Of a DNA stretch of 64,000 nucleotides, positions 34,131 to 47,753 are shown one piece after another. A program made the position numbers and the translations under genes. The notes beneath the pieces are model-generated. The model was not told the origin of the DNA, searched no databases, and saw only the letters and a list, made by a program, of their open reading frames with translations. The stretch is from Dendrocalamus latiflorus (lineage: Eukaryota; Streptophyta; Magnoliopsida; Poales; Poaceae): NCBI GenBank assembly GCA_017311315.1, contig CM029658.1, positions 31,411,327 through 31,475,326 of the forward strand, given 5' to 3'. Numbering within the stretch: the stretch's first letter is position 1; the number at the start of each line of letters is the position of its first letter.

Positions 34131-34574
34131 TGCCACACACTCAGCTCACTCATTTGGTGGGGGACGGTCAGACCATACGTGAAGAGTTGGTGCGTGTGCA
34201 TGCCATGCAAAACAAAATTAAAAGAGCAGCAGAGGCGCATGGCAGTGAACAAAAAAGCCAGCCAAAGCTCTCACGAACGGAGGGAATCTAGTGCCTTTCG
34301 GCGGTTCGACGCGATGGCAACAGTGACCGGAGGGAGTGGTGCAGTCGGCTACCGCACCGCTAGCACTATTTACTCTGGTCGTGCGGTCGGCGACCGCACG
34401 ACTTGGATGAACAGTAGTCGTGTGGTCCCCGACCGCACGACTAGGCCACGTGTTGCGCTCCGGTTAATTGTGCGATCGGCGGGGGGGCTAAAAATGGAAT
34501 TGTTTTTCCGCAGGGGCTATATCTGGAATTCTTCTGCTCTACAGTGCCAAATCGGTCCAAATTTCACCTTCGGT

Positions 34575-35674
34575 TCACCCCTAGGCTTGTAGCCCAAATC
34601 ATCCCTTTTGTCTACAATCGTTCTGATTAACATATGATGTTCCTAAAAAGAAGAAAAAAAAGAGTAGCACATAAAAAAAAGTTGCATAAGATCTGACCAA
34701 ACAAGAATATTATCAAGACCCACATATACTAATCCGATCTCTCCTGTATATTCTGCACTAGCTCAGGATCACGCTAGTGCACACATCATAAATATAGATA
34801 AAATATCAACCACATCATGATTTACTAAGAAAATACTAAAATATTATTAATTATCAGAGTTGCGATCTTATGGTCAATCTTACAAAATAATAGCATAAAA
34901 GGCTTAAGAAAATAGCAGTGAAAAACATGGAAAAGCATAGTTGCTATTCAACATGCCCACAAGCAATTGACTGGTGAGCAAAGTCCTAATCCATGAAGTC
35001 GTCAAAGTATCCTCCTTCACACACCTCTGACTGGTATGGTTCTCCTTCTTCAACTGAGCAAGTATGGATATAGCCGTGACTACATAAAGTATTTAGCAAG
35101 TTGTTTGTAACAAAAAATACAATATAATATGCAAGATTTACCAAAGGATAGCGAGGAGATTAATTTGTAGAAAGCAATAATTTAAAGTAAATACACTAGA
35201 TAGATTGAAAACGAACTTTGAAAATGATTAATAAGTAAATAATCAAAGGAATTGAGAGTAACCTCAAGAGAACTGACCATTCACCCAATGAACCATCCGT
35301 GAACTAACCATTCACTTCCCAACATAATCCAACTAGGTTTTATGAAAACTCTACTCCTCGTGTGAAATCATTAAGCATTGTCCATAACCAGGTGCATGGC
35401 TATTCAAATAGTTTTACACTCTGCAGAGATTGCACAACTTTACCCACATGAGATAATGCACTTATCATGTCGGCCAATACACGCTTCCTTAGGCGTGATT
35501 AACACAAGGCCTTTACAATACTCAATCTCAACCTCAATTCCATCGGCTAAGGTTTTGCCATCCAGCCCCCTCTTGCGTCTCATGGAAATCAGTATCCATG
35601 TTCATCATAATGGCGAAATCAAAATTGGAATATCACAAATTAATTAGCTAGGTCTATCCCATACTGGACATGTG
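34575..35674. other. Copy A, right block
   Basis: It aligns with 61768-62874 of copy B and continues the duplicated segment after MULE-1. The only conserved coding-like piece is the minus-strand exon at 34986-35075. Confidence 0.7.
34986..35075 (-). other. Conserved last-exon-like frame, copy A
   Basis: On the minus strand, after an acceptor-like TTTATGTAG, a frame reads GYIHTCSVEEGEPYQSEVCE and then GGYFDDFMD and TAG. Copy B (62174-62263) keeps the frame with four amino-acid changes. Most base changes leave the frame intact. The acidic, Tyr/Asp-ending tail looks like the C-terminus of an unidentified protein. I do not recognise the family. Confidence 0.4.
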
Positions 35675-37135
35675 AAAGATCAAGCTCCATTTAAGTTGGT
35701 TTTGACGATAATGACAATGCTATTATGATATTTTGGTGATAATGACAAATCTATATGTAAGACTAATATGTTTATTTAAGTATATTAATGCTTAGTCTCA
35801 TTTGGATGAAAAGGTGAAATCAAAGAGGTATGCATTCGATATCACATTATATTATATTAATGCATTCCTTCGATTCAAAGTGTAGATTGAACTCCACAAA
35901 TAGTCCAAAATGAATCTGTGCATATGTCTTCAATACACATGCTTGTATGCACACATTTAATAGGAGTTTACTCTATGTTTTGAGATTTCATAAGTATTGA
36001 TACATATTTCCTTTAATGCACATATTTAGGATCTTTACTTTAAAACATATCCCTTGAGTATATATAGCTTGTGTAGTTTACATATATTCAATCGGGTTGT
36101 AATTTAACTTCTCCATTATGTATTAATGGTTGGATGATTAATGACAACTGGATAAGTAAACTTTACTTTAAAAGCTTATATTAGAGTATAATTGTTGTGT
36201 ACATACTGTATAATCAAAAATCAATCTTTATCACATTGGTTGTTGTGATTGTCATGAATTACCAAAGGGAAGATTGTAGAATTTACTCCCTCCATTATAA
36301 GTTAATGGTAAATTTAGTTAATGTTGTATACTAATTAAATGAGTTAATTTGAGGTTGAGGTTGAAATTGTCAGTTTAATTATTAATAGCGTAGCTCCAAA
36401 AATTCTTCAAATAATTACTAGACAATTTAATGTATGCTATTATGCCTATTTAATTTCTCATTGGTTCATACACATTTATCTATCTCTCTAAATAATTTTA
36501 GATCTGAGAGTCACTCTATTAAATTCTTTCATCTTCGTACCGATTCTTTCCCATAATTAGTACATGCGTGACGATTTACTTACAGATATAACATAAAGTA
36601 AATCTTAAATAATAATTAAATGATTTATACTAAGGCATCCCTGTGGGATCTCTGAATTTTATTTTAGTCATTTGCGGATTTTTACGATTCAAATGCTATT
36701 TAAATCGTCGCGTACAATTTTAATCGCTACACATAATATTAAATCGTCGTGTACTATTTTAAATCAACGCGTGCTATTCTAATCGTCATGAACAATTTTA
36801 AACTTCTTGATAGCTATTAATTATTCTAATAATTAAGAACACTTATTAATTATCCTAAATGGCATTCAACTATTAACAACTAAATTGGTGTTAGTTGCTA
36901 AATGCATATATAATGATTTTAGTTGCTATCCTACCATATTTTAAAAATAAATATAAAAACAAATACAAGGAACTCACTGCCGTCGATGCGCAGATATCTT
37001 CTCTCTTCCTCTACATCTCCTCCTTTTCTTTCCTCCTCTCCTCTCTTTCTCTTCTCCCTTTCTCCCCCTTCCTTTCTTTCTCTCGGGCGAAATGAGAGCA
37101 CAGTGCTTAGCTAGCCGCACGGTGTTTCAGGTAAT
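35675..37135. other. AT-rich stretch without a gene
   Basis: No reading frame or known element is recognised. From 36680 to 36800 a degenerate motif of about 22 bp (TTTAAATCGTCGYGTACWAT) recurs about five times. A CT-rich tract (37000-37090) produces spurious frames. Confidence 0.4.
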
Positions 37136-37136
37136 A

Positions 37137-37318
37137 CCCCCTAGTTACCCAACGGTTGGACGACTAGGGGCTTGTCGCCTAACCATTGGGCGACTAGGGG
37201 TATTATCGTCCAACCATTGAGTGACAGGGACTAATTTCTCAATGGTTGAGCGACTTGGCCATGTATTGCCTAACGGTTGGACGACTAGTTCAAGTCGTCC
37301 AATCGTAGAGCGATATAT
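37137..37318. repeat. Repeats of CCAACGGTTGGACGACTAGG in both orientations
   Basis: About seven variants of CCWAACSRTTGRRCGACTAG occur in 180 bp. Many are self-complementary (CCAACGGTTGG), so single units can fold back. They resemble subterminal motifs of a DNA transposon, but no termini were found around them. Confidence 0.55.
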
Positions 37319-39016
37319 AGTCAAAGCTATGAAAAAATAAAAAAACAGGTACAAATTGTAATTCAGAATAAAGAATTGATTATTTAATAAAAATTCTCGG
37401 TCCATGGACTGGTTTTTTAATTATTTCCATCTGTGCCTGGAGAATTGTGCTGGTAATTTAAAAACTAATGATCATCGTTCCGTGGCTGTGTCATGCACCT
37501 GGACTCGCTAGTCGCTAGTACTAGCATGGCCTCACCCACCAGTGGACAAAACTATGGTGATTTTTTCTTTTTTCTGCGGTCAATGGTTTTTGTCCTAACA
37601 TAAATATTTATACGAATAAATCAAATATTAACAAGCTGTTTTGAATGATTATTCTAATAAACCCTTTTGAAACGACAACAAAAAAAATCATGCGGTGGGC
37701 TGATTAATTAGGGTAATTAATGCTAATCTAACCATAATTAGGGATTTTATTTAAGTGCACTACTTGTTCGATTTTTTTGATATAGCAAATGAACTCCAAA
37801 AATTACAAAATTTTATGTACAGCCTCTCGATGCAGTGTACATGCTTACGTAATTTTGTCCTTCCTAAATTTTACTCAAGAATTCATTACTTTTGATGTTT
37901 GTATGGATTATTGCATGTAGCAAAAGAGCTCAAAAAATTACATTTTTTTTGTGGAGCCTCCCGACACAGTTAATCTAATTATGTAATTTTTTAAGAATTT
38001 TATGCACTCCAGATTTGACATGTTAATTTATGTTAATTTAATCATAATTATCAACATGTGGTGCTCATTTAATTTGTCTTTTAAATCATAATTAGCAAGG
38101 CCACCGTGCGGTGGCCATCTTTTGCAGTGCCTGACCTCCCTCCTCCATACATATGTTGCCCCCCTCATTGCTATAACCCCTTGCCCCCTCCCTCCTCCGT
38201 ACATATGTCGCCTTGTCCATGTTGACCCCCTTGCATCCTCCCTCCTCCGCACATATGTCACCCCATCCGTGCTGTCCCCCTTGCCCACAGTGGCGCGCGT
38301 CGACAACGACTCCAGAATTCCTAGTGGCAATGCAGCGGGTTCTCTTTTCACTCGGCTATAAATATCAAGCTTTTACAGTCGCTCATCACTCATCTCAATT
38401 GTGTTTCGCTTCTCATTCTTGTGCTTGTCACTGAGAATTAAGAGAGCATAACACAATTAAGTTTTTTGGAGAGTAAATATTATAGCAGTCATCATGATAG
38501 TAGCAGTTCTGACTGTTTCCCCAAAGGGCAGATAATTTTTCTCACATGCGTTTGTTATTATTCCCGTAGTCATAGTTAATCAATGTTAGCCAATCGTAAT
38601 TAATGTAGCTTGTATTGCGAGTATGTCATAGTAATTTAGCTATAGTTTTGTACGGTTTATAGTATAGTCGTAGGTACGGTATCTATAATTTATTAGTGCA
38701 TGGTACTTTTGTGGGGATTAATTAGTCATAATTAATTTAGTGGTAATTAATCAATCATAATTAGTTTAGTGCCAATTAGTTAGGGTAAAGTAATGAGTTA
38801 GTAGTAAGTTATTAAGTGGTAATGAAGCTATGGTTTAATAGTGGTAAGGATGACGGTAATGAATTATTTGTAATTAATTTTCAAAGGAGTAATCAAATTG
38901 TTGGTAATTAATGAATTATCTGTATGTAATTACATATGTGTAATTGATCAGTAGCATGCTATTTATCGTCATTATTTGTTCTAATGCATACCACAGGGTT
39001 GTTGTGGCTTCAGGTA

Positions 39017-39420
39017 ATGTCGAACATGCAGGACTTGTTAGTGTTTTATGGCATGGTCTCATGCGGGCAACACCCGATGGGTTGGACCTATCGAGATGCT
39101 AGTACAAGGTGGTTCCACCGGAGGGGCTCGACATGATGAATATTCACAAGCTTTGAAGTTACATCCAGAGGGAGTTCGCCACGGAAGCAACGACGAAGAA
39201 ACTTACAATCGAGACAATCACTTGCACGAATGGCATGTGGGAGCTCGTCAAGGTGAATGAAAGCGTAGCATGGAGGCAGTATATGTAGATTGCCTCCTAG
39301 CCCAGGGCGACCATTTACAGGAGGCCAATGGTGTACCTGAATTTCATAAGCAGGGCATCAGAAAAGCTTGATGAGCCCGGGCCCTATATAATCAGTCAAC
39401 CGTATGGCGAGCTTTAAGAC
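39017..39420 (+). pseudogene. MULE-2 transposase, N-terminal part
   Basis: The frame reads NMQDLLVFYGMVSCGQHPMG, and later KKLTIETITCTNGMWELVKV and NESVAWRQYM. Stops interrupt it. It parallels the minus-strand fragment at 32521-32837. Confidence 0.6.
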
Positions 39421-40029
39421 AGTAGCACGAAATGTGCTATCTCGGAGGGAAGACTCCTACATAATTTTGTGTGAAATGAGGGGGCAGAATCATGGTGGTC
39501 GGCCCCGCATTGACTACCATGAGTATCTATAGACAAGATCGGGTTGGAGTTCGATGAGGATGCCAACCCAGACTCCGATGGTAGCAATGATGACATACAC
39601 CAGATGGGTAGTCCAACCAGGGGAATTGTGTAATTGGAGGTGCCCTTTATGGCCTCTAGACTCAATGATATTACGATGTGTTCCTTTATACTGCCGCAAG
39701 AAGGGTCTCAATGGGGGTTTTATGTCAACACCCTCTTAGTTGGGCAGCACTTCCCTAGCATGGTGGTTGTGCAATATAGTATAACACAGTACACCTTGTC
39801 CATCAGCCAGGTATACTGAGTACACTAGTCCAACCCAGGACATTACGCAATGAAGTGTGTAGTGGAAGAATATCCTAGAAAAGTTAGCGCTCAACGAGCA
39901 AAGTTTTTTTGGCTTGGTTTTCACAGTGAAAGCACTGACCGACCACACTTGCGAGCTTAGCAAGTGCGGTAGCATCGGAACGTGACTTCTTCATATGTGG
40001 TAAGCCTCATCAGCCACCTAGTTGCACCA

Positions 40030-40250
40030 GATGTATCCATCTCCCCAAAGATGATGATGTTGAAAGTTGCCAATCTAGTTGGCTATCCCATCAACTATAG
40101 CAAGGTCCGATGAGCCAAGCAGAAGGTCATCGAGTCTATGTACGGGACATATGAAAAGGTATACAACCTTGTGTCCAGGTTGCTACACCAGATTGCTAAA
40201 TCAAACCCCACTACGTACATAAACAAGCTTGAGAGAAAAGAATGGTTGTC
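40030..40250 (+). pseudogene. MULE-2 transposase, DNA-binding to catalytic linker
   Basis: The frame SPKMMMLKVANLVGYPINYS, then AKQKVIESMYGTYEKVYNLV and SRLLHQIAKSNPTTYI, is typical of the MULE region before the DDE domain (YxxAWRAKQ...YGxYExxYxxLPxLL). It is cut at about 40255 by inserted sequence. Confidence 0.7.
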
Positions 40251-40254
40251 ATAG

Positions 40255-42190
40255 TGTAGCCTAGTCAATGCCAAGTCGTCCTCGTGGCCGAAGGGGGACA
40301 CCAAGGCTCGTCACCTAGGGCTAAGGAACTAAGTGGCCATCTCCAGGCCGAATCCGGCCACCTCTAGCTCTTTCTACACATATATGGCCACTGTCAGCAC
40401 AAATCTAGAGCCGGTCACCTCTTCCCACGCTGTAGTTGCCTCATCGGTGCTCTTCCAATGTCGCACCATGTCGGCCCCCATGCTGGGCTCCATCTCCACA
40501 TTGGCCCTCTCTGATGAGGCGATGGTGTCCCGATCTTCCGATAGGATGATAACTTCGATTTTGGTGGAGGTGACCCTTGTGAACCGACTACAACCGAACG
40601 ACGTCGCTTGCGCCTTAGCAATCGCTGAACCACACTCCGAGTTGTTATCAACCGTGCCAAGAACACGGTTGACCTGACCACGAAGGTCTATTCCTGCATG
40701 CAACCGAAGAACACGCAAAAATAAGATAACAAGAAATCTGAAATTGCAAATATATAAATTGAGATCAAAAGGTGGGATTCCGAAGGCTGTCTTGACAGGT
40801 GGTCGTCCGACACAATTGAAGAACAAAAGTTTGCACAATGGCTAAACCTAAACTCAACGAAATCCAAGTCCTAGCAAGGGAGGCGGCGGCTCCTTTATAG
40901 GGAGAACAACCAGGAGGGGCGTCCAAAGTGCATGCTCTAGGGTTACAAGGCCCATGGGCCCAAGTGGTGGTGGCGTAGCCCCTTTTGACTCAGACTCAGA
41001 AACCAATGTGGATTATTTTGATGATTACGGTCGGCTCGGATGGAATTTGAATATGAGGTTGGATCCGTTGGAAAGTAGACTTCATAATATTTCCATGAAG
41101 TACAAGAACGTCCCAAACGAAGTCCGTATGAGAAAGTTATGTCCGTTTCAACTTGCACCATTGCAGCAGTCCGAATCCGATTCCAGTACATGACCAACAC
41201 GGACTCTTTTGATGATTTCGATGCGCACAGAAGGAATTTAGAGGTGATACTAGATCCATTGGAAAGAGGATAAGAAAATCTTTCCAACAAGTACTCATGG
41301 ACCTCAAACGGACTTCGTATGTAAAAGTTATGCACATTTGAAGATAGGTCTGTCAGGTTGAATCCGAATTGATCTGGAGGCCGAATTGGATTCCAAAATG
41401 TGTCCAATTTGAACTCTTGCTTGAATTGGTGTAAAAGTGACGTGGTGCTGTCAAAATATATATTTTCATCATTAGGTAGCATCATATTCTCATTTAAAAT
41501 ATGTTGAAGCCGAAGAAACAAATTCACCTTTAGTTCAATCTTGATATTGGGCGCTATTGTCGTATGTGTTTGTAGCGTGGTCACATCACTCTCTGTCATC
41601 GGCCTCTTCACCACTAGATCTGCTATCCTCGAGCCTTGCCACCACCGGATCTAGCCTATGCTGCCTGGATCCAGCAAAGGAAAAGGAGGCAGGCAGTGTT
41701 GGTGCTTCGGCGTCGGAGGGTGGGGTAGAGGAGAGGAGAAGGAGGTAGGCAGTGTTGGCGGGGTAGAGGAAGGAGCCCAAGACTGCCACACTGGGAAGGA
41801 TGGGGCAACGGCGGCTACCGGCTGGTGGCGGGGTAAGGTTGGGAGTTGAGTAAGGTTAGGGTTAGGATGGGTTTATATGGAATGAGGGGAATGATTTGGA
41901 TGGTTGGATCTAGATCTAAGGGATAGGATGTGTTTATATAGAATAAGGGGAATGATCTAGATGATTGAATTTAGATATAACGGTTAGGATGGGTCTATAT
42001 GGAATGAGAGGAATGATCTAGATGGTTGAATCTAGTTCTAAGGACTATGAAAATTGACTAAAAGTTAAGAAATTTTAAGGCAACTATTTTTTAATTACTA
42101 TCATCTAACTGTCGCCATGGTAAGTGCCTAGTCGACTAGGCGTACAAGCACCTTGGTCTCACCGTGACATATCAGAGCACCGTGACAACC
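40255..42190 (-). mobile_element. Insertion in MULE-2, probably an LTR-retrotransposon fragment
   Basis: The sequence separates two consecutive parts of the MULE transposase. Read on the minus strand, it has a TATA box (CTCCCTATAAAGG, about 40905) followed by a leader-like region. This is the layout of an LTR. No pol domain was found. The right part holds a 61 bp tandem repeat. The borders and the class are inferred. Confidence 0.35.
41864..42046. repeat. Three 61 bp tandem units
   Basis: Units start at 41864, 41925 and 41986 with AGGATGKGTYTATATRGAAT. Each contains GGGGAATGATYTRGATGRTT. The period is exactly 61 bp. Confidence 0.85.
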
Positions 42191-42225
42191 TTGGAGAGAA
42201 GATGCTGACATAGGACCGAACTACT

Positions 42226-42865
42226 TCATACTAGACTAGGTGTTCTGGGCTTTCACCTAGGCTGTTGGGGCCTTCAAGTTCTACCGTCCTATGCTCACGA
42301 TGGATGGCACTTTCCTCACAGAGAGATACAAGGGCACCATTCTCACCACAGTGGTGATCGATGCGAACGACCAGCTTCTTTCGGTGGCATTTGTCATTGT
42401 GGAGAGTTAGAACGTATCCAGTTGGCTCTGGTTCCTAGTGAATGTGAAGCGGGTGGTGGTCGGAGACCAATACAACATATGCCTTATCATGGACCGCAAT
42501 GCTGGGTTGTTGGCAGCGCTCAACACCATGCAGCATGGGATGAAACTCCCTTACTAGTGGAAGGACGTACAAACCTAGTGGTGAATGAAGCAACTTGCAT
42601 CTAACTTGTTAACGTAGGGAGAGCTACCCAGCAGTGCCATAAGGTTCTTAAAGTGGATTCGTCAGCACGCTCCTGAACTAGAGAAATGGTCCCTTCTCGA
42701 TGACACAGACGGTGTGAGATATGGGATTATGATGACTAATATGTCCGAGGTGTACAACAGCGTCCTCAAAGGCATGTGGTGCCTCCCTATCACTGTGATC
42801 ATCGAGGAGACATGGACTCGCACTATTGACTATTTCATCAATAGAGCCACAGCAGCCAAATGACA
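42226..42865 (+). pseudogene. MULE-2 transposase, catalytic domain
   Basis: Frames read FKFYRPMLTMDGTFLTERYK, GTILTTVVIDANDQLLSVAF, VVGDQYNICLIMDRNAGLLA and GVRYGIMMTNMSEVYNSVLK, then WTRTIDYFINRA. The first two acidic residues of the MULE DDE triad (MDGTFL, IMDRNAG) are visible. Several stops and frame changes break it. Confidence 0.82.
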
Positions 42866-43589
42866 GATGGAGGAAGGGAAGTAGTGGTCTGAGAACATGC
42901 GGTACATGGACCAAAAGATGGAGAAGGCCCAAATGCATGACATTCGGTAATCGATGCCCTCAAAAGGAAGTATGAGATCAGGCTTTAGCAGAAATATATC
43001 GACAATCATGCTAGGGGTGAAATAAAACAGGCATGCATCCTGGGTGTTGTGGCGACATGCACCTGAAAGAAGTCAAAGCTACTGCACAAGCCATGCTCGC
43101 ATGTGCACAAAGTGTGCACGCAAATGAGATAGATGTTTACACCATATATCTCCGAGTACTATGACATGCAACACATTTTCGGTACATGGAGTGTAGAGTT
43201 TCACTCCTACAGTTTGGACATGAACTACAAGGATCTTTGGCTGAACATGGTGCAATGGGCTTGAACAAGTACTTGAAGACATGTAGGAAGGGATATCGGC
43301 AGGCATGACGCTTTTAGAATGACATGGATACCAGCCAATGCAACAACATTAGCCGTAGAATCAACTACAGGATCTTTTCTTTATTGGGGTTGCCCTAACT
43401 ACGCCTTGGACTACCTCGACTGGTATTGAGACACAGGGTGGTACCGCCAGCTAGTAAGGACCGGTTATAGTATATTCCCCTTGCATTTCTCTTTGAAAGC
43501 ACGCACTGACTACCTCTCCACTCTATCCGTAGTCTCCAAATTTGCTATGCGCGTTCCGCAAATAAATCGACTAGGAGATCCATCCACAC

Positions 43590-43822
43590 AGCTAGTGGCG
43601 TCTCACCTGTGAGAAGTGGGATGCCGAGACCAACCGTGAGAGGAGGGAGGAGTAGCGGCACAATGAAGAGAACAACGAGCATATCTGGTGGGAGACACAA
43701 AATCATCTAGAGGCATCCAGGCGCGGAGAGCACGAGGCTCGTGAGGAGGAGCACGAGAGAAAGTGCGAAAGGGCGGCCAGTGACGACTATAATGCCAAAC
43801 TCAGAAGGAAGGGAAAATAGCC
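43590..43822 (+). pseudogene. MULE-2 C-terminal charged tail
   Basis: A Glu/Arg/Lys-rich frame (CEKWDAETNRERREE, stop, then NEENNEHIWWETQNHLEASR) ends KLRRKGK and TAG. Its position and composition fit the tail of grass MULE proteins of this kind. Confidence 0.45.
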
Positions 43823-44885
43823 CTGGTGTACGTAGTAGATCAGGCAATTATGTAGTAGCCCCTAGTCCCGCAATATTTTTTGTATCTCCTAAAGGCTTTT
43901 GTTCGTACATGGTATGCTTTTGTCACTCTATACCATAGTAGTAGTGAGGTTGACAAAACTTGAAAGATTCATGTACGAAAGATTTATGTAACACGCAAAG
44001 TAATAGTTTTGGGGTTGTCTATTCCTTCCGTAACTAAAAATATTAACCATGAAACTCTAACTCAAACGGGTGCTCGAAGTGATGGGGCAACATAAGTGCG
44101 GACAAGGGAGGCCACACGATGGCCTAGTCTTTCAACAGTCTCTTCATGTCATACTAAACTTCCCACATTCCAATTCACATGAAATCACAAAATCCTAATT
44201 TCGAATACTTGAAATTTGATTTTCTGAGACCTAAACCCTTGATTCTTTAGACAATTTTGAACATCTAAACTCTGGCAAAATTACACAATGAAGTCCACCA
44301 TGCAAGGACCATAAAAAATTATAATATTTAGAGCTCATTTGCTACAAACAGTTTACTTAAAAGAATTCTAGAGTGAACTTCAACATAGATAAAATTATGA
44401 AAAAATTACACAGGTACGTTGCATCGGGAGGCTTTACATAAAATTCATAATTTTAGGGCTTATTTGCTATATGTAAAAAGTCAAACAAGCAGTTCACTTA
44501 AACGAAATACCTAATTATAATTATATTAGCACTAATTACCCTAGCTAATCGGCCACCGCACGGTGGCCATGTGGCAGAGGAGCCTGCCGCACGGTGGCTG
44601 TGTGGCCGAGGGCTGCCACATGGTGGTCGTGCGACTGAGTGCACGTGTCGCCCCCACGGGGCTACTGTGCGGTGGCCATGCGATGAATTGGACATTTTTG
44701 CTAATATCATGCAACGATAGTCATTCTTGCAAATACGGCTCCGAAAAACACCAAAATGGCCAAAAAAAGATCTAATGCATTCTGCTACGAGGGAGAGATA
44801 CAAAAGGTGGACCAAGCTCGTTCTCGTAGCGCACGCTAGAAAAAATCGAAAATTGAAGGCCATCCATGTGGTAGCCAACATGGTT

Positions 44886-46199
<1,314 letters not shown>

Positions 46200-47745
46200 T
46201 GTCATGTTCATCTATTTAGGAATTGAAGCACTCTGGCAGATGGTTTGATGACCATAAAAAGGTATGCTGTTTGGGCATTCAGGATAGACTTTGGGCATTC
46301 AGTGGGAAGGGGACCCTTGATTGAGCCAACATGGTTCTACTCGACAAGAAGGCGTCACCGATTTCCATGGAGTTCCATTCCCACCAACCACTCGTTGGAT
46401 GGTTATTTGTATGTGGAAACAAATCAAATGAGAATTGGATATTGGTCATATCATATCCGTATCCACATTTTAACGCCAAATGGGAATAACAAATTTGAAT
46501 ATTCTTGGATCAAAAATGCAAATTCAAGTATTGATCTATTTCGAATTTAATATCTATTTAATTTGGTTGAATTCAGATGTCTTCATAGTTTGTACACTAC
46601 AAGATAATAATAGGCTTAAATTCCCATATACAACATAATAAATAATCGTAGTACAACAAATTAAACTTAAGGAATATGAATAGACACGGCATTGAAAAGA
46701 GTTTCCGATTGGTTGGACGTGTTGGAACAAATTATATATGTATTGCATTGTTGAATTTGAATTTGAGTATGGATAGTACAACTTATCGAATGGAATGTGG
46801 GGATTTCGGGTGTTGAATACCCGAAATCATCGTATGTGTTCTGTACTAATCCTATGATCAGTGACTTATATGTATTTATAACATCGAGATCACATCTTAT
46901 ATACAATTAATTTACAACAATGGAGTAGTATATAAGTGATACATAATTAAAATTTATAACATAGGACCGATACTTGATTTTTGAGTTAGCTAGGAGTGAG
47001 AGGAACGCACTAACCAACAAACGGTGACGGCCCGGGAAAAATAGTGCCGGAACGGGCGGTAGGTGAGGCGAGGGTTCCGTTTTAGTTTGCAGCAAGCAGC
47101 AAGACCCAAGCGCGACCACAGGGATAAGTTAATTAATTTGCCAACTAATCAGTTTGATTAAACTCTCGATACTAGTCGTCACAATGCGGATCTCGTGTCC
47201 GAGCATCTAGACTAGCACGTTCCCGGCCGGAGCCTTGCTACTAGTGGCAGACCCAAGATTTATAGCTTATTTATATTAAATTCTATTTTGACTTCTGATT
47301 AGAAAAATTAGAAAATAATATGGATATCTGATTTTTTTAAATATCTTTTCACTCATCTCATTCCAGTCTTGCTTCAGGAATAAGATATGGGTGACGGGCT
47401 TATTACGCACTCTACTCCTCTCGCTCCCATCTCACGCACACACATCTCTTATTTTTTCCACCGCTTGCTCTTTCCTTCCAAAAATTATTTATTTCAGTCA
47501 CTACTATTTATTTTTAATCAAAAATTATTAGCCACAATCAATATGAATAGGCTTTTAAACCAAAGGAATATACTCACAGGACCTTAGGCTTCGTCTATTT
47601 CAGACCTCACTCTCTGATAGCCGATGGATGCTGGTGCTTCGCAGGGTCCGGCAAACGCTACATCATGTGTACGTACTCAACTGTAGTGAGTCAGTTTTGG
47701 CACTGGAGTATGAGATGGAAGAAAATCGGCCGGCAGGCAGAGGCA
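46200..47745. other. No gene recognised
   Basis: Mixed AT-rich sequence. Blocks at 46340-46560 and 46680-46900 look like repeat debris, but no termini or domains were identified. Confidence 0.4.
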
Positions 47746-47753
47746 GGTGGCGC

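Larger units (their letters stand above)
21539..34565 (-). mobile_element. MULE-1, 13 kb Mutator-like element with nested insertions
   Basis: The termini are GAATTTTGGACAGATATAGC (left) and the reverse complement of GAAATTTGGACCGATTTGGC (right). The inverted ends remain similar for about 55 bp. The 9 bp target duplication ACCTTCGGT (21530-21538, 34566-34574) is perfect, the hallmark length for Mutator. Copy B shows the uninterrupted site near 61762. Both subterminal regions carry GTGCGGTCGGGGACCGCAC-like palindromes. Without the nested copia and CACTA-3 elements, MULE-1 is only about 2.6 kb. It keeps a MURA-like N-terminal fragment at 32521-32837, so it is non-autonomous. Confidence 0.92.
9925..35674. 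repeat. Copy A of a segmental duplication (interrupted)
   Basis: The same single-copy-like sequence occurs here and at 55675-62874, in the same orientation and order. Copy A blocks are 9925-11847, 20660-21538 and 34575-35674, about 3.9 kb once insertions are removed. Similarity is high but with many substitutions and small indels. Copy A is split by CACTA-1 and MULE-1. Copy B lacks both and carries CACTA-2, which copy A lacks. Relative to copy B, copy A has about 325 extra bases at 11499-11823. It could be a segmental duplication or two members of a dispersed repeat; no transposon ends were recognised at its borders. Confidence 0.85.
37691..44560 (+). mobile_element. MULE-2, decayed Mutator-like element
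   Basis: The left end (TGCGGTGGGCTGATTAATTA, 37691 on) is matched in reverse complement at the right end (TGCGGTGGCCGATTAGCTAG, back from 44560). The likeness continues for more than 250 bp. Each arm itself holds two tandem copies of a block with GCAAATGAGCTC and AGCCTCCCGATGCA. Pieces of a MURA-type transposase lie between in the correct order on the plus strand. No matching 9 bp target duplication was found, so the outer borders are approximate. Confidence 0.7.

Noticed and set aside
36280..36310. Stowaway MITE start (CTCCCTCC)
   Set aside because: No matching GGAGGGAG end within 500 bp and no TA duplication.
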